From: Nocardioides pinisoli
GTDB taxonomy: Bacteria; Actinomycetota; Actinomycetes; Propionibacteriales; Nocardioidaceae
Direction: 5' to 3'
DNA length: 64,000 bases
Assembly (NCBI RefSeq): GCF_024199985.1
Contig: NZ_JANARS010000001.1
Span: forward strand, 310,001 to 374,000
The translations under genes and the position numbers were made by a program. The notes beneath the pieces are model-generated. The model did no database searches. It was not told the origin of the DNA and worked only from the letters and a program-made list of their open reading frames with translations. How positions within the stretch are numbered: the stretch's first letter is position 1; each line of letters begins with the position of its first letter. Positions 32,088 through 40,694 of the stretch are shown here, piece after piece.

Positions 32088-33203
32088 GTGGCGGGCAACG
32101 GAGGGCAGTCAGCCATCCAGGCGGACGAGGTCGACGTCGTGGTCGTCGGCGGCGGCCAGTCAGGTCTTGCGACCGCGTTCTACCTGCGGCGCGCCGGACT
32201 CGTGCCTGGCCGCGACCTGGTGATCGTCGACGCAGCAGACCGGCCGGGCGGCGCATGGCCGCGGACGTGGGACGGGCTGCGGCTGTTCTCGCCTGCCGGC
32301 TACTCCTCGCTCCCGGGCTGGGTGATGCCGCCGTGGGACGACGCGACCCGAGGCTTCCCGCCGCGGGACCACGTCGTGGACTACCTGACGCGCTACGAGG
32401 ACCGCTATGACCTGAAGGTGCTGCGGCCGCATCGAGTCGACTCCGTACGTCGCGCCGACGGCGACCCCGGTGGCCGACTGCTCGTCACCGCCGAGGGGCT
32501 CGCGCTGGCGGCTCGTGCGGTCGTGTCCGCGACGGGCACCTGGGACAGGCCGTTCTGGCCGACCTACCCCGGCATGCGCACGTTCCAGGGGCGACAGCTC
32601 CACGCCTCCGACTACCGGGTGCCGGGTGAGCTCGCCGGACAGCGGGTCGTCGTCGTGGGTGGTGGGAACTCCGCGGCGCAGATCCTGGCGGAGGTCTCCA
32701 CGGTCGCGGAGACGACGTGGGTCACGCCCCGACCGCCCCGCTTCCTGCCCGACGACGTGGACGGCCGGGTCCTGTTCGCCACCGCCCGGGCCCGCATCCA
32801 GGCGCTCGAGCAGGGGCGGGAGCACGCCGGCGTGGCCGGCCTGGGTGACATCGTGATGGTCGCCAGCGTCAAGGACGCCCGCGAGCGCGGCGTCCTGCAC
32901 GCGCAGCCAATGTTCAGCAGGCTCACCACCGACGGGGTTGCCTGGGCCGACGGGACCGAGCTCGAGTGCGACGCGGTCATCTGGTGCACCGGCTTCCGTC
33001 CCGCGCTGCGCCACCTGCGTCCGTTGGGGCTGCGGACCCGGGGCGGCCACATCCCCGTCGGCGGTGCCTCCGGCACCCAGGCGCTCGAGGAGCCGCGGCT
33101 GCACCTCGTCGGCTACGGGGACTGGACCGGCCCGGCGTCCGCGACCCTGGCCGGCGTCGGCCCCTCCGCCCGTGCCGCGGCGGCGGAGATCACCGGGCGG
33201 TAG
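32088..33203 (+). CDS. ArsO-like flavin-containing monooxygenase
   Basis: 371 residues. The FAD Rossmann motif is VVVVGGGQSGLATAFYLRRAGL, then PGGAWPRTWDGLRLFSPAGYSSLPGW, the NADPH motif VVVVGGGNSAAQILAEVS, and TPRPPRFLPDDVDGRVLFA, all close to ArsO-type monooxygenases that are linked to arsenic resistance. A typical FMO-like ATGTWDRPF element is present. No other ars genes lie nearby, so the substrate is open. The GTG at 32088 is favoured by a -10 box 6 nt upstream over a longer frame to 32028. It stands alone. Confidence 0.8.
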   Translation: MAGNGGQSAIQADEVDVVVVGGGQSGLATAFYLRRAGLVPGRDLVIVDAADRPGGAWPRTWDGLRLFSPAGYSSLPGWVMPPWDDATRGFPPRDHVVDYLTRYEDRYDLKVLRPHRVDSVRRADGDPGGRLLVTAEGLALAARAVVSATGTWDRPFWPTYPGMRTFQGRQLHASDYRVPGELAGQRVVVVGGGNSAAQILAEVSTVAETTWVTPRPPRFLPDDVDGRVLFATARARIQALEQGREHAGVAGLGDIVMVASVKDARERGVLHAQPMFSRLTTDGVAWADGTELECDAVIWCTGFRPALRHLRPLGLRTRGGHIPVGGASGTQALEEPRLHLVGYGDWTGPASATLAGVGPSARAAAAEITGR

Positions 33204-33233
33204 CGCGGGGGCCGGCACCTCACCCGAGCGCGT

Positions 33234-33908
33234 TCAGCCGTTGGACGCGTCGACCCCGGAGTCCTCGGGACGGTCCTGGTCGAGGTGCTCCAGCACGGTG
33301 TGGGCCGAGGGAGGGCGGGGCTTCCCGGGCGTGCGGTCAGCGGCCGCGGCCGCCACCAGCGTCTTCGCGATGTCGCGCACCTTGCGGTTGGTGTCGACCG
33401 AGAACGCCCGGAGCAGCGCCCAGGCGGTGTCCGCGTCCACGCTGTAGAGCTGTACCAGGACGCCCTTCGCCTGCTCGATGACGGCCCGGTGGTCCACGAA
33501 GTCCACCACGGCCGTGTCGAGCTCGGTGTCCACCGCCTCCCGACGCAGGTCGGTGATGTCGATGAGGTGCCCGCTCACCACCGGGGTCCCGTCGCGGTCC
33601 TCCAGGTGGCCCGCGGCGATGACGACCCGCACCTGCTTGGTCGCGGTCACGATGCGGTGCATGAAGGAGAACGGCTCACCCCGGTCCACGACCGCGTCGC
33701 GGTAGTCCCACGCCGCCTCCACGTCGTCCGGGTGGGTGTGTCGCAGGGCCAGCTCCGTGGTGGGGACCACCTCGCCGGGCTCGAAGCCGTGGATGCGGAA
33801 CATGGCGTCCGACCACCACCACTCGTCGGTGACGGGTCGGTACTCGTACCTCCCGACCAACGCAGCGTGCGACGCGTGGAACGCACCGCCGCTCCTCTGC
33901 CGGCTCAT
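33234..33908 (-). CDS. PAS-ANTAR RNA-binding antiterminator regulator
   Basis: 224 residues. The N-terminal PAS domain (about 20-130) has RYEYRPVTDEWWWSDAMFRIHGF, LALRHTHPDDVEAAWDYRDAV and a C-terminal VVSGHLIDITD, typical of PAS_3. The ANTAR domain (about 140-200) has HRAVIEQAKGVLVQLYSVDADTAWALLRAFSVDTNRKVRDIA, the helical RNA-binding unit that prevents transcription termination at paired hexaloop stems. It should sense light, redox or a ligand through PAS. The start at 33908 (MSRQRSGG) is preferred over an upstream 33917 or 33944 codon. Target RNAs are unknown. Confidence 0.85.
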   Translation of the reverse strand: MSRQRSGGAFHASHAALVGRYEYRPVTDEWWWSDAMFRIHGFEPGEVVPTTELALRHTHPDDVEAAWDYRDAVVDRGEPFSFMHRIVTATKQVRVVIAAGHLEDRDGTPVVSGHLIDITDLRREAVDTELDTAVVDFVDHRAVIEQAKGVLVQLYSVDADTAWALLRAFSVDTNRKVRDIAKTLVAAAAADRTPGKPRPPSAHTVLEHLDQDRPEDSGVDASNG

Positions 33909-34152
33909 GCCGACCATCGTGCCCGGCCGCGCCGGGGTCGGCAACAGCCTCCTGCCAGGCCTCGCCGACCGCAGCGACCCCGGCCGCTACGGGGGACGAG
34001 CGACCGGGGTCTGACGGAAACGGTAGCCGCCCGGGACACGGATCGGCGCGGTCGTGAGGCGGTTCACTCGAGCGGCCCCCGGGAACAAGGTCCCCGCCGG
34101 CTCGGCCCTTCTCCTCTACGCCGAGGCGCGCCGCCCCGGGCAACCTGATCGA

Positions 34153-35535
34153 GTGAGCATCCGGCTCCACGTCCGCGAGGGACCGCACCACCCGGCCCCT
34201 CGGCACGTCGCGTACGACGTCGAGCGCGCCAGCACCGCGGACCGGGCCTTCCTCGCCATGCAGGGCGGTGGCCGCGCGGAGCAGATCGGCGTGGCGCTCG
34301 TGCTCGATCCGGGTCCGGACGGTCCCGACGTCGCGACCGTGACGCGCCTCGTCGCCGAGAGGCTGCCGGCGGTCCCGCGGCTGAGGCAGCGCCTGGTGTC
34401 CACGCCGTGGGGCTGCGGCGGTCCGATCTGGGTGGACGACGCGCAATTCGACGTCGCCCGGCACGTGCGTCACGTGACGTGCCCGGTGTCGGGGGACGAG
34501 CAGGCCTTCCTCGACACCGTCGTGTCCCTGGTCGCCGCGCCCCTGCCGGTGGACGCGCCGCTGTGGTCGGCCGCGGTCGTCACGGGCCGTGCCGACGGGG
34601 CGACGAGCCTGGTGGTCGTGCTCCACCACGTCCTCGCCGACGGGGTCGGCGGCCTGGCCGTGCTCGCGGCCCTCGTCGACCCCGGCGGGCACGCCCCCGC
34701 GCAGCCGTTCCCGCGGGCCCGGCCGAGGGCCCGCGAGCTCGCCCTCGACGCCTGGCGCACGCGCCTGCGGTCCCTGGGCCGATGGTCGGAGTGGGTCGGT
34801 CAGGTACGGCGATCCTTCGCCGCTGCCGGCGGCGTGGTCCCTCCGCGCGCAGCACCGTGCTCGCTGCTCCGGCCGACCGGACCGCGGCGCGCGATCGGGG
34901 TGGTGGCGGTCGACGGCGACGCCCTGCGGGTCGCCGCCCACCAGTTCGGAGCCACCGGCAACGACGCCGTGCTCGCCGCCGTGGCGGGTGCGCTGCAAGG
35001 GGTCCTGCGGGCGAGGGGCGAGGCGGTCGACGCGCTGGTGATGGCGGTCCCGGTCTCCGGCCGCGGCAGCGACGACGGTGCGTCGCTCGGCAACATGGTC
35101 AGCCCGATGCTGGTCAGGGTCCCGACCGCCGGCGACGCCCGCAGCCGCCTGCTCGCGGTCTCCAGAGAGGTGCGACGGCACCGCTCCGACGCGAGCGGTC
35201 CACCTCCGATCGCCCTGCTCGGCGGGCTGTTCCGGCCGCTCGCCGCGCTGGGCGGCTTCCGCTGGTACATGCGTCACCAGCAGCGGCTGCACACCCTGGT
35301 GAGCCACGTGCGCGGTCCGGAGGAGGCGGTCCACCTCGCCGGACGCCGGGTCCGTGCCGCGGTCCCGGTCGCCCTGTCCGAGAGCGGCAACATCACGGCT
35401 TACTTCGAGGTGCTCTCCTACGCCGGGACGGTGACCGTCACCGCCATCGTCGACCCCGACCGCTTCCCCGACCTCGACGGGCTCCTCGCCGGTCTGCGCG
35501 ACGAGCTGGACGCGATCACCGGGCTGGAGCCGTAG
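34153..35535 (+). CDS. Wax ester synthase/diacylglycerol acyltransferase (WS/DGAT)
   Basis: About 460 residues. The start is followed by TADRAFLAMQ, equivalent to the conserved N-terminal D-x-x-F. The active-site H-H-x-x-x-D-G is HHVLADGVGG; a later GNMVSPMLVRVP and VSHVRGPEEAVHLAG match the C-terminal domain, including the conserved N and the P-V-G-P-like region. The family esterifies diacylglycerol or fatty alcohols with acyl-CoA for storage lipids. The GTG at 34153 gives a sensible N-terminus; 34054 is possible. It follows the ANTAR gene divergently and precedes the sensor kinase. Confidence 0.88.
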   Translation: MSIRLHVREGPHHPAPRHVAYDVERASTADRAFLAMQGGGRAEQIGVALVLDPGPDGPDVATVTRLVAERLPAVPRLRQRLVSTPWGCGGPIWVDDAQFDVARHVRHVTCPVSGDEQAFLDTVVSLVAAPLPVDAPLWSAAVVTGRADGATSLVVVLHHVLADGVGGLAVLAALVDPGGHAPAQPFPRARPRARELALDAWRTRLRSLGRWSEWVGQVRRSFAAAGGVVPPRAAPCSLLRPTGPRRAIGVVAVDGDALRVAAHQFGATGNDAVLAAVAGALQGVLRARGEAVDALVMAVPVSGRGSDDGASLGNMVSPMLVRVPTAGDARSRLLAVSREVRRHRSDASGPPPIALLGGLFRPLAALGGFRWYMRHQQRLHTLVSHVRGPEEAVHLAGRRVRAAVPVALSESGNITAYFEVLSYAGTVTVTAIVDPDRFPDLDGLLAGLRDELDAITGLEP

Positions 35536-35622
35536 GTCGTCCCGCACGCGGCCGGCGGCGACGTCGGAGGAGGGTTCCGCATCCCCGGTGCCCGGGCGCC
35601 GCGACGAGTAGCATCAGCCGCC

Positions 35623-37644
35623 GTGTCAGTGTCCGTCGCCGCGGCCCCACCGGCCCTCGTCGGGCGCCGGTGGCTTGTGGGCGCGGGCGTGTGGGCGCTG
35701 GCGTGGGCCTTCGCGGGCGCCGGCCTCGTCATCGCCGTGGTGTGGAGACCCTTCGACAACGCGATCCCCTACGACATCCACCGTGAGTTCTTCCTCCCCG
35801 ACGTCGTCGTGGCAGTGGTCTACGCACCGGTCGCCGCCCTGGTGCTGACCAGGTCGCGCCATCCGCTGGGCTGGCTGCTCGCCGCGACCGCCATCGGGTT
35901 CGGGGTCACCGCGTTCGGGCTGTCGTACGCGCTGCTCGCCGCGGACCACCCCGACCTGCCGATGCTCGGGACCGTGGTCAACCTCGTCACCTGGGCCTGG
36001 TCGGTCGGCGCGTTCGCGATGGTGCTGGTGATGCCGTGGCTGTTGTCGGTGGACTCGCCGACGGGCTGGCGTCGCCGGGCCGCATGGGCAGGGGCGGCGG
36101 TGACGCTCACGGTGTGTCTCCCCCTGGCCTTCCTGCAGATACCCGGAGCGCCGGAGAACCCGCTGGCACCGTCGCCCGACCGGCTCCCCGCGCTCGAGCG
36201 GGCGCTCGACGTCGCGGTGCTGCCGCTGGGTGTCGCCTACGCGCTGGTGGGCGCCGGCTACCTGCTGCGTCGCAGTGTGTCGGCACGTCCGGAGGAGCGC
36301 CGCTGCCTCGGCTGGGTCATCGGCAGCCTGGTGCTGGTCACCGCGTCCTACGCCGCCTTCGACCTCGGCCTGCGCATCGGTGACCCGGTGCTGCCCCTGG
36401 CCGCGGCGGCCCTCTTCGCCGGTCTGGGGATGCTGCCGGCGGCGCTCCTCGTGCTGATCACCAGGCAGCGGCTGTGGGGGCTTGACGTCGCGGTCTCGCG
36501 CGCCACCCTGTGGGGTCTGCTGACCGCGCTGCTGGTGGGTGCCTACCTGGCGCTCGTCTGGGCGTTCGGCCAGCTGCTGCCGTGGGGCGAGCGCACGTCC
36601 GGGCTCGTCGCCGCCGCGGTCCTGGCCCTGGCCGTGCAGCCGCTGCGCAGCTGGATGCAGGTGCGGGTGGACCACCTCGTCTACGGGACCGACGCCGGCA
36701 CGCTGCTCGCGAGGTTCGGCGACTCCTCCCGCACCGAAGGACTCGCGGGCCTGGTCCGCGAGCTCCGCGACGACCTGCGTCTCGGCTACGTCGAGGTGCG
36801 CTCCGGTGCGGACCTGCCTCCGGTCGGGGCGACCGCGGGGACCGCAGGGGGGCGGCCGACGGTGCGCCTGCCGCTGCGCAGCCACGGTCGTGCGGTCGGT
36901 GAGCTGGTGGTCGGGGCCCGGGCGGGCGAGAGCCTCGACCCGAGGACCCGCACCGTGCTCGAGCGGGTGAGCGGCATGGTCGCCTTCGCGCTGGACCTGG
37001 CCCAGGCCAACCAGCTCCTGTCCGTCGAGCGCGACCGGGTCGTCGAGGTGCGCCACGAGGAGCGGCGGCTGCTCCGCCGCGAGCTGCACGACAGCCTGGG
37101 CCCGGCGCTGGCCGGCATCGGGCTGGGTCTCGCGGCGATCGAGAAGCACGGGCAGGCGCTGCCCGAGCGGGACCTCGACCTGCTGCGGCAGCTCCGCGGG
37201 GAGGTGAACCGCCGCGCCGACGACGTACGCACGATGGCGCACGCCCTGCTGCCCCCCGCGCTCGACGAGGGCCGCCTGAGCGACGCACTCGCGGCGCTCG
37301 CCGCTCGCTTCAGCGATGCGGACTTCGAGGTCGTGGTCGACGCGCCCGGTGCCGACCGGATCGACTCCCGGCGACAGGTCGCGGTCTACCACGTCGTCGG
37401 CGAGGCCGTCCTCAACGCCTTCCGGCACGCAGCCGCGACGACCTGCACGGTGCGGGTGGAGGTCGACGACGACGACGCCGTCCAGATCGCGGTCCACGAC
37501 GACGGCACCGGCCTGGCCGACGAGGCGACGCCCGGGATCGGGCTCAGCTCGATGCGGGAGCGGGCCGACGAGGCCGGTGGCTCGCTCCGCCTGGACACCG
37601 GGGAGACCGGGCGCGGCACCCTGGTCCGGGTGAGCCTGCCGTGA
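35623..37644 (+). CDS. NarL-type membrane sensor histidine kinase
   Basis: 673 residues. Residues 1-330 hold about eight to ten membrane helices; a loosely GAF-like soluble part follows (about 345-460). The HisKA_3 phosphorylation motif is EERRLLRRELHDSLGPALAGIGLGL, and the HATPase_c domain shows VVGEAVLNAFRHA, VHDDGTGLADEATPGIGLSSMRERADEAGG, and GRGTLVRVSLP. The unusually large membrane input domain suggests sensing at or in the membrane. The GTG start lies 8 nt after TAGCAT. It overlaps the response regulator by 4 bp (GTGA), so the two are one system. Confidence 0.9.
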   Translation: MSVSVAAAPPALVGRRWLVGAGVWALAWAFAGAGLVIAVVWRPFDNAIPYDIHREFFLPDVVVAVVYAPVAALVLTRSRHPLGWLLAATAIGFGVTAFGLSYALLAADHPDLPMLGTVVNLVTWAWSVGAFAMVLVMPWLLSVDSPTGWRRRAAWAGAAVTLTVCLPLAFLQIPGAPENPLAPSPDRLPALERALDVAVLPLGVAYALVGAGYLLRRSVSARPEERRCLGWVIGSLVLVTASYAAFDLGLRIGDPVLPLAAAALFAGLGMLPAALLVLITRQRLWGLDVAVSRATLWGLLTALLVGAYLALVWAFGQLLPWGERTSGLVAAAVLALAVQPLRSWMQVRVDHLVYGTDAGTLLARFGDSSRTEGLAGLVRELRDDLRLGYVEVRSGADLPPVGATAGTAGGRPTVRLPLRSHGRAVGELVVGARAGESLDPRTRTVLERVSGMVAFALDLAQANQLLSVERDRVVEVRHEERRLLRRELHDSLGPALAGIGLGLAAIEKHGQALPERDLDLLRQLRGEVNRRADDVRTMAHALLPPALDEGRLSDALAALAARFSDADFEVVVDAPGADRIDSRRQVAVYHVVGEAVLNAFRHAAATTCTVRVEVDDDDAVQIAVHDDGTGLADEATPGIGLSSMRERADEAGGSLRLDTGETGRGTLVRVSLP

Positions 37645-38330
37645 GCGCCGTCGAGGGCACGTCGCCCGGGACGGTCCGGGTCGTGGTGGTCGACGACCAC
37701 CCGGTCTTCCGGATCGGCATGGTGGCGCTGCTCGAGGCCCTGGACGCCGTCGAGGTCGTGGGCCAGGCGGCGTCCCAGGACGAGGCCGTGGCCGTGGTGG
37801 CCCGCGCACGCCCGGACGTCGTGGTGATGGACCTCGACCTGGGCGCCGGGTCCGGGATCGAGGCGACCCGCGCCATCGTCCGCGCGCAGCCCTCGGTCGG
37901 GGTGCTGGTGATGACCATGCTGGGTGACGACGACTCCCTGTTCGCCTCCGTGCGGGCAGGAGCACGGGGCTACCTGCTGAAGGGCGCGTCCCCCGAGCAG
38001 GTGGAGCGCGCGGTCCGCGCCGTGGCCGACGGTGAGATGCTCCTGGGGACCGCGGTCGCGCAACGCGCGGCGACCTACCTCAGCGGAGCGCGCACCTCGG
38101 GCGCATCGGTGTTCCCCGAGCTCACGGGCCGCGAGCGCGAGGTCCTCGACCTGGTGGCCCGAGGCCACGACAACGCGACCATCGCCCGACGGCTCGTGCT
38201 CAGCGACAAGACCGTGCGCAACTACCTCTACGGGATCCTGACCAAGCTCGGCGTGGCGGACCGCAGCCAGCTCATCGTGCTCGCGCGCGAAGCGGGCCTC
38301 GGCGACCCGGACGCGGTGCCCAGGACGTAG
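37641..38330 (+). CDS. NarL/LuxR-family response regulator
   Basis: 229 residues. The receiver domain has VVVVDDHPVFRIGMVALLEA, phospho-Asp in DVVVMDLDLGAG, and the Lys in YLLKGASPEQV. The C-terminal LuxR HTH is ELTGREREVLDLVARGHDNATIARRLVLSDKTVRNYLYGILTKLGVADRSQ. It is the cognate partner of the kinase just upstream, to which it is translationally coupled, and probably controls genes linked to membrane state. The next gene (a membrane protein) may be a target. Confidence 0.9.
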   Translation: MSAVEGTSPGTVRVVVVDDHPVFRIGMVALLEALDAVEVVGQAASQDEAVAVVARARPDVVVMDLDLGAGSGIEATRAIVRAQPSVGVLVMTMLGDDDSLFASVRAGARGYLLKGASPEQVERAVRAVADGEMLLGTAVAQRAATYLSGARTSGASVFPELTGREREVLDLVARGHDNATIARRLVLSDKTVRNYLYGILTKLGVADRSQLIVLAREAGLGDPDAVPRT

Positions 38331-38408
38331 GGACATCCACCTCTGGGATCCAGGCCGTCGGGCCTTCCAGGCTGTCGGTCGATGTCCGACGACCCGAGAG
38401 GCACCAGC

Positions 38409-39122
38409 ATGCACACCACCCCGACACCAGCCCGGACCGAGGAGAGCGGCACGGCCGCCGGAGGGGGCCGGTTCGCCCTCTGGCCGCTCTGGGCCGCGGC
38501 GGCGGGCGTCCTCGGCATGGTCTCCACCGTCGTCACCGACACCCGGGTCGATGCGGACGAGGACTTCGACTTCCCGGTCGCGGCCGAGGACCTGGCGACC
38601 ATGGACTACGACCTGTTCCGGGTCGGGGGCTTCACCGGCTACCTCACGGTGATCTGCCTGGTGGTCTTCCTTGCCCTCTGGCGGCACCGGGTCGAGCAGC
38701 GGTTCAGCTGGTCCGTCGGCGCCAGCGTGGTCACCTTCGGCGTCGGCGTGTCCGCCGCGGCGCTCACGCTGGCCTACGGCTGGAAGGGTGCCCTGGGCAA
38801 CTACGGCCACGGTCGTCCCGAGGCCGGCACCTACGACGACGCTGGGCTCTACACCTACTACGTGATGAACGACTTCAGTCCCTACCTCAGCTGGCTCGGC
38901 GTGCTCATCGCCAGCGGTGGGCTGGCCTGGATGGCGTTCCGCGAGGGCCTGGTGTCCAAGGTGCTCGGTGCCCTGTGCGTGCTGCTCTCGGGCGGGACGA
39001 TGCTCGCGGTCGGCATCACCGGCGTGCCGGGGCTCCCGGTCGTCGCGGCCCTCGGGATGGCGATCGCCGGGGTGTGGCTGGCGTTCGGTCGCAGCGCCAT
39101 CACCCAGCCCGACGCCCCCTGA
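38409..39122 (+). CDS. Membrane protein downstream of the two-component system
   Basis: About 237 residues with six predicted helices (ALWPLWAAAAGVLGMVSTVV, FTGYLTVICLVVFLALW, SVGASVVTFGVGVSAAALTLAYG, FSPYLSWLGVLIASGGLAWMAF, VLGALCVLLSGGTMLAVGITG, LPVVAALGMAIAGVWLAF). Short charged loops carry a conserved-looking KGALGNYGHGRPEAGTYDDAGLYTYY. The ATG at 38409 has GAGAGG upstream; 38382 is also in frame. Family unknown. It could be a target of the two-component system; a bidirectional terminator follows. Confidence 0.65.
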   Translation: MHTTPTPARTEESGTAAGGGRFALWPLWAAAAGVLGMVSTVVTDTRVDADEDFDFPVAAEDLATMDYDLFRVGGFTGYLTVICLVVFLALWRHRVEQRFSWSVGASVVTFGVGVSAAALTLAYGWKGALGNYGHGRPEAGTYDDAGLYTYYVMNDFSPYLSWLGVLIASGGLAWMAFREGLVSKVLGALCVLLSGGTMLAVGITGVPGLPVVAALGMAIAGVWLAFGRSAITQPDAP

Positions 39123-39148
39123 GCCGCGGCGTCATGCCTTCACCGAGA

Positions 39149-39181
39149 CCGGTGGGTGCCCACGGGGGTGGCACCCACCGG
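39149..39181. terminator. Bidirectional hairpin between convergent membrane-protein genes
   Basis: CCGGTGGGTGCC at 39149 pairs with GGCACCCACCGG ending at 39181, a 12-bp perfect stem around a 9-nt loop. The gene ending at 39122 and the minus-strand gene ending at 39221 converge on it. Confidence 0.75.
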
Positions 39182-39220
39182 CACGACGAGGCCGACGTGC
39201 GGGTGGCCCGGGCTCGCGTG

Positions 39221-39634
39221 TCAGTCCCGCGCCCGCGTGCGCCAGAGCCAGGCGATGCCGACGAACGGGAGCACCAGCGGCAGCCACCCGTAGCCGGCGC
39301 CGTAGTCCGACCACACGGTGGCGTCCGGGAACAGCTCGGGGTCGAGCACGGTGAGCGTGCCGACCGTCAGCACGCCGACGAGCTCGAAGCCGACCGCGGC
39401 CCACGCCAGCCGGCGCGGCGACGGCCCGACCTCGGCGAGGCCGAGGGTGGCGGCGACGTACACGAGCGCGGCGACGGCGGAGAGGACGTACGCCAGGGGT
39501 GCCTCGCCGGCCTTCGTGGCCAGCTGCACGAGGGAGCGGGCGGTCGCCGCGAGGGCGAAGACGCCGTAGACCGCGACGAGGGCGCGGCCGAGGCCCGAGG
39601 AGGTCGAGGTGGCGGTGCGGGTCACGACGGCCAC
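39221..39634 (-). CDS. Hypothetical membrane protein (137 aa)
   Basis: Four hydrophobic helices: ALVAVYGVFALAATARSLVQL, LAYVLSAVAALVYVAATLGLAEV, LAWAAVGFELVGVLTVGTLTV, YGWLPLVLPFVGIAWLWRT. Conserved-looking polar residues LDPELFPDATVWSDYGAGY sit before the last helix. The GTG start at 39634 overlaps the upstream membrane gene by 13 bp, so the two are coupled. The arrangement is common in actinobacteria; function unknown. Confidence 0.7.
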   Translation of the reverse strand: MAVVTRTATSTSSGLGRALVAVYGVFALAATARSLVQLATKAGEAPLAYVLSAVAALVYVAATLGLAEVGPSPRRLAWAAVGFELVGVLTVGTLTVLDPELFPDATVWSDYGAGYGWLPLVLPFVGIAWLWRTRARD

Positions 39635-39981
39635 ACCTGCATGACGCGTACGACGACGAAGGCCTGCGCCAGGCCCGCGACCATCAGCACGGCCGTGGCG
39701 CCGCGGCTGCGCTCGGCCAGCGACCAGACGAAGCCGATCGGCAGCAGCACGAGGCCGGCGACCAGGTAGCCGAAGAGCGTGACCAGCGCGCCGCCGGACA
39801 GGTCGACGTCACCGACCTGGACCGCGGCGACGACGAGCAGGACGAGCGTCGCGGCCTCGATGACGGCGGCGAAGCCGAGCAGTCCCCAGTCGGGCGTGCG
39901 GTCGAGCACGACGTAGACGAGCACCACCGCCGCGAAGAGCAGCGAGGCGACGAGCAGCGCGAGGGGCAGGGGTCCGTCCAC
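39622..39981 (-). CDS. Hypothetical membrane protein (119 aa)
   Basis: Starts MDGPLPLALLVASLLFAAVVLVYVVLD from a GTG at 39981, with a further three helices (LLGFAAVIEAATLVLLVVAAVQVG, ALVTLFGYLVAGLVLLPIGFVWSLAE, GATAVLMVAGLAQAFVVVRVMQVW). A GACAAT box lies 8 nt upstream. It overlaps the following membrane gene, with which it probably forms a two-subunit membrane complex. No family or function recognised. Confidence 0.7.
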   Translation of the reverse strand: MDGPLPLALLVASLLFAAVVLVYVVLDRTPDWGLLGFAAVIEAATLVLLVVAAVQVGDVDLSGGALVTLFGYLVAGLVLLPIGFVWSLAERSRGATAVLMVAGLAQAFVVVRVMQVWPS

Positions 39982-40094
39982 GAGGGTCGATTGTCGCAGG
40001 GGCGACCTCACAGGCCGGCCACAGGATCGCGGAAGCCGGCCGACAGGTGGCCCCGACAACCTCGGGGCTCCTGCCCCCTGGACGAAGGAGCCCG

Positions 40095-40694
40095 ATGAAC
40101 CCCACCTACCTGCTCGCCGCCGTCGACGTCGTCGCCGTGCTGGTGCTCGCCCTGGCCGTCTACTACCCGCGCCACCGCCGCGCCGACCTCGTCACCGCGT
40201 TCGTCGCGGTCAACGTCGGCGTGCTCGCCGTGACCATCGTGCTGGCCGGCAGCGCCGCTACGGTCGGGCTCGGCCTGGGGCTCTTCGGCGTCCTGTCGAT
40301 CATCCGGCTCCGCTCCGACGAGCTCGGCCAGCACGAGATCGCCTACTACTTCGCCGCGCTGGCCATCGGCCTGCTCGGCGGTCTCGGCACCGGCGACGTG
40401 ACGCTGTCGATCGCGCTGATGGTCGGCCTGGTCGTCGTGCTGGCCCTCGCCGACAGCAGGCTGCTGCACGCCACCGGCCTGCGGCAGGTCGTGGTGCTGG
40501 ACCGGGCCGTGACCGACGAGCGCGAGCTGGTCACGCGCCTCGAGCTGCTCCTCGACGCCAGGGTCGACCGGGTCACCCCGATCCGCGTCGACCTCGTCGA
40601 CGACACCACGACGGTCGAGGTGCACTACGCCCCGGCGCCGCGCCCGGCCGTGTCGCGGGCCGAGCGCCACGACGTACCGGCTGTCACGCGGTGA
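40095..40694 (+). CDS. DUF4956 membrane protein
   Basis: 199 residues. Three N-terminal helices (YLLAAVDVVAVLVLALAVYY, VTAFVAVNVGVLAVTIVLAG, VGLGLGLFGVLSIIRLRSDEL) carry the DUF4956 signature FGVLSIIRLRSDELGQHEIAYYFAALAIGLLGG; a C-terminal soluble domain follows. GAAGGAG sits before the ATG. It overlaps the VTC gene by 4 bp. DUF4956 proteins are found beside VTC-type polyphosphate polymerases and CotH kinases, probably as membrane partners in phosphate-polymer handling. Confidence 0.88.
   Translation: MNPTYLLAAVDVVAVLVLALAVYYPRHRRADLVTAFVAVNVGVLAVTIVLAGSAATVGLGLGLFGVLSIIRLRSDELGQHEIAYYFAALAIGLLGGLGTGDVTLSIALMVGLVVVLALADSRLLHATGLRQVVVLDRAVTDERELVTRLELLLDARVDRVTPIRVDLVDDTTTVEVHYAPAPRPAVSRAERHDVPAVTR

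Noticed and set aside
35626-37965. 779-codon minus-strand open frame
   Set aside because: Antisense shadow of the sensor kinase and response regulator; Arg/Pro-rich composition and no domain.
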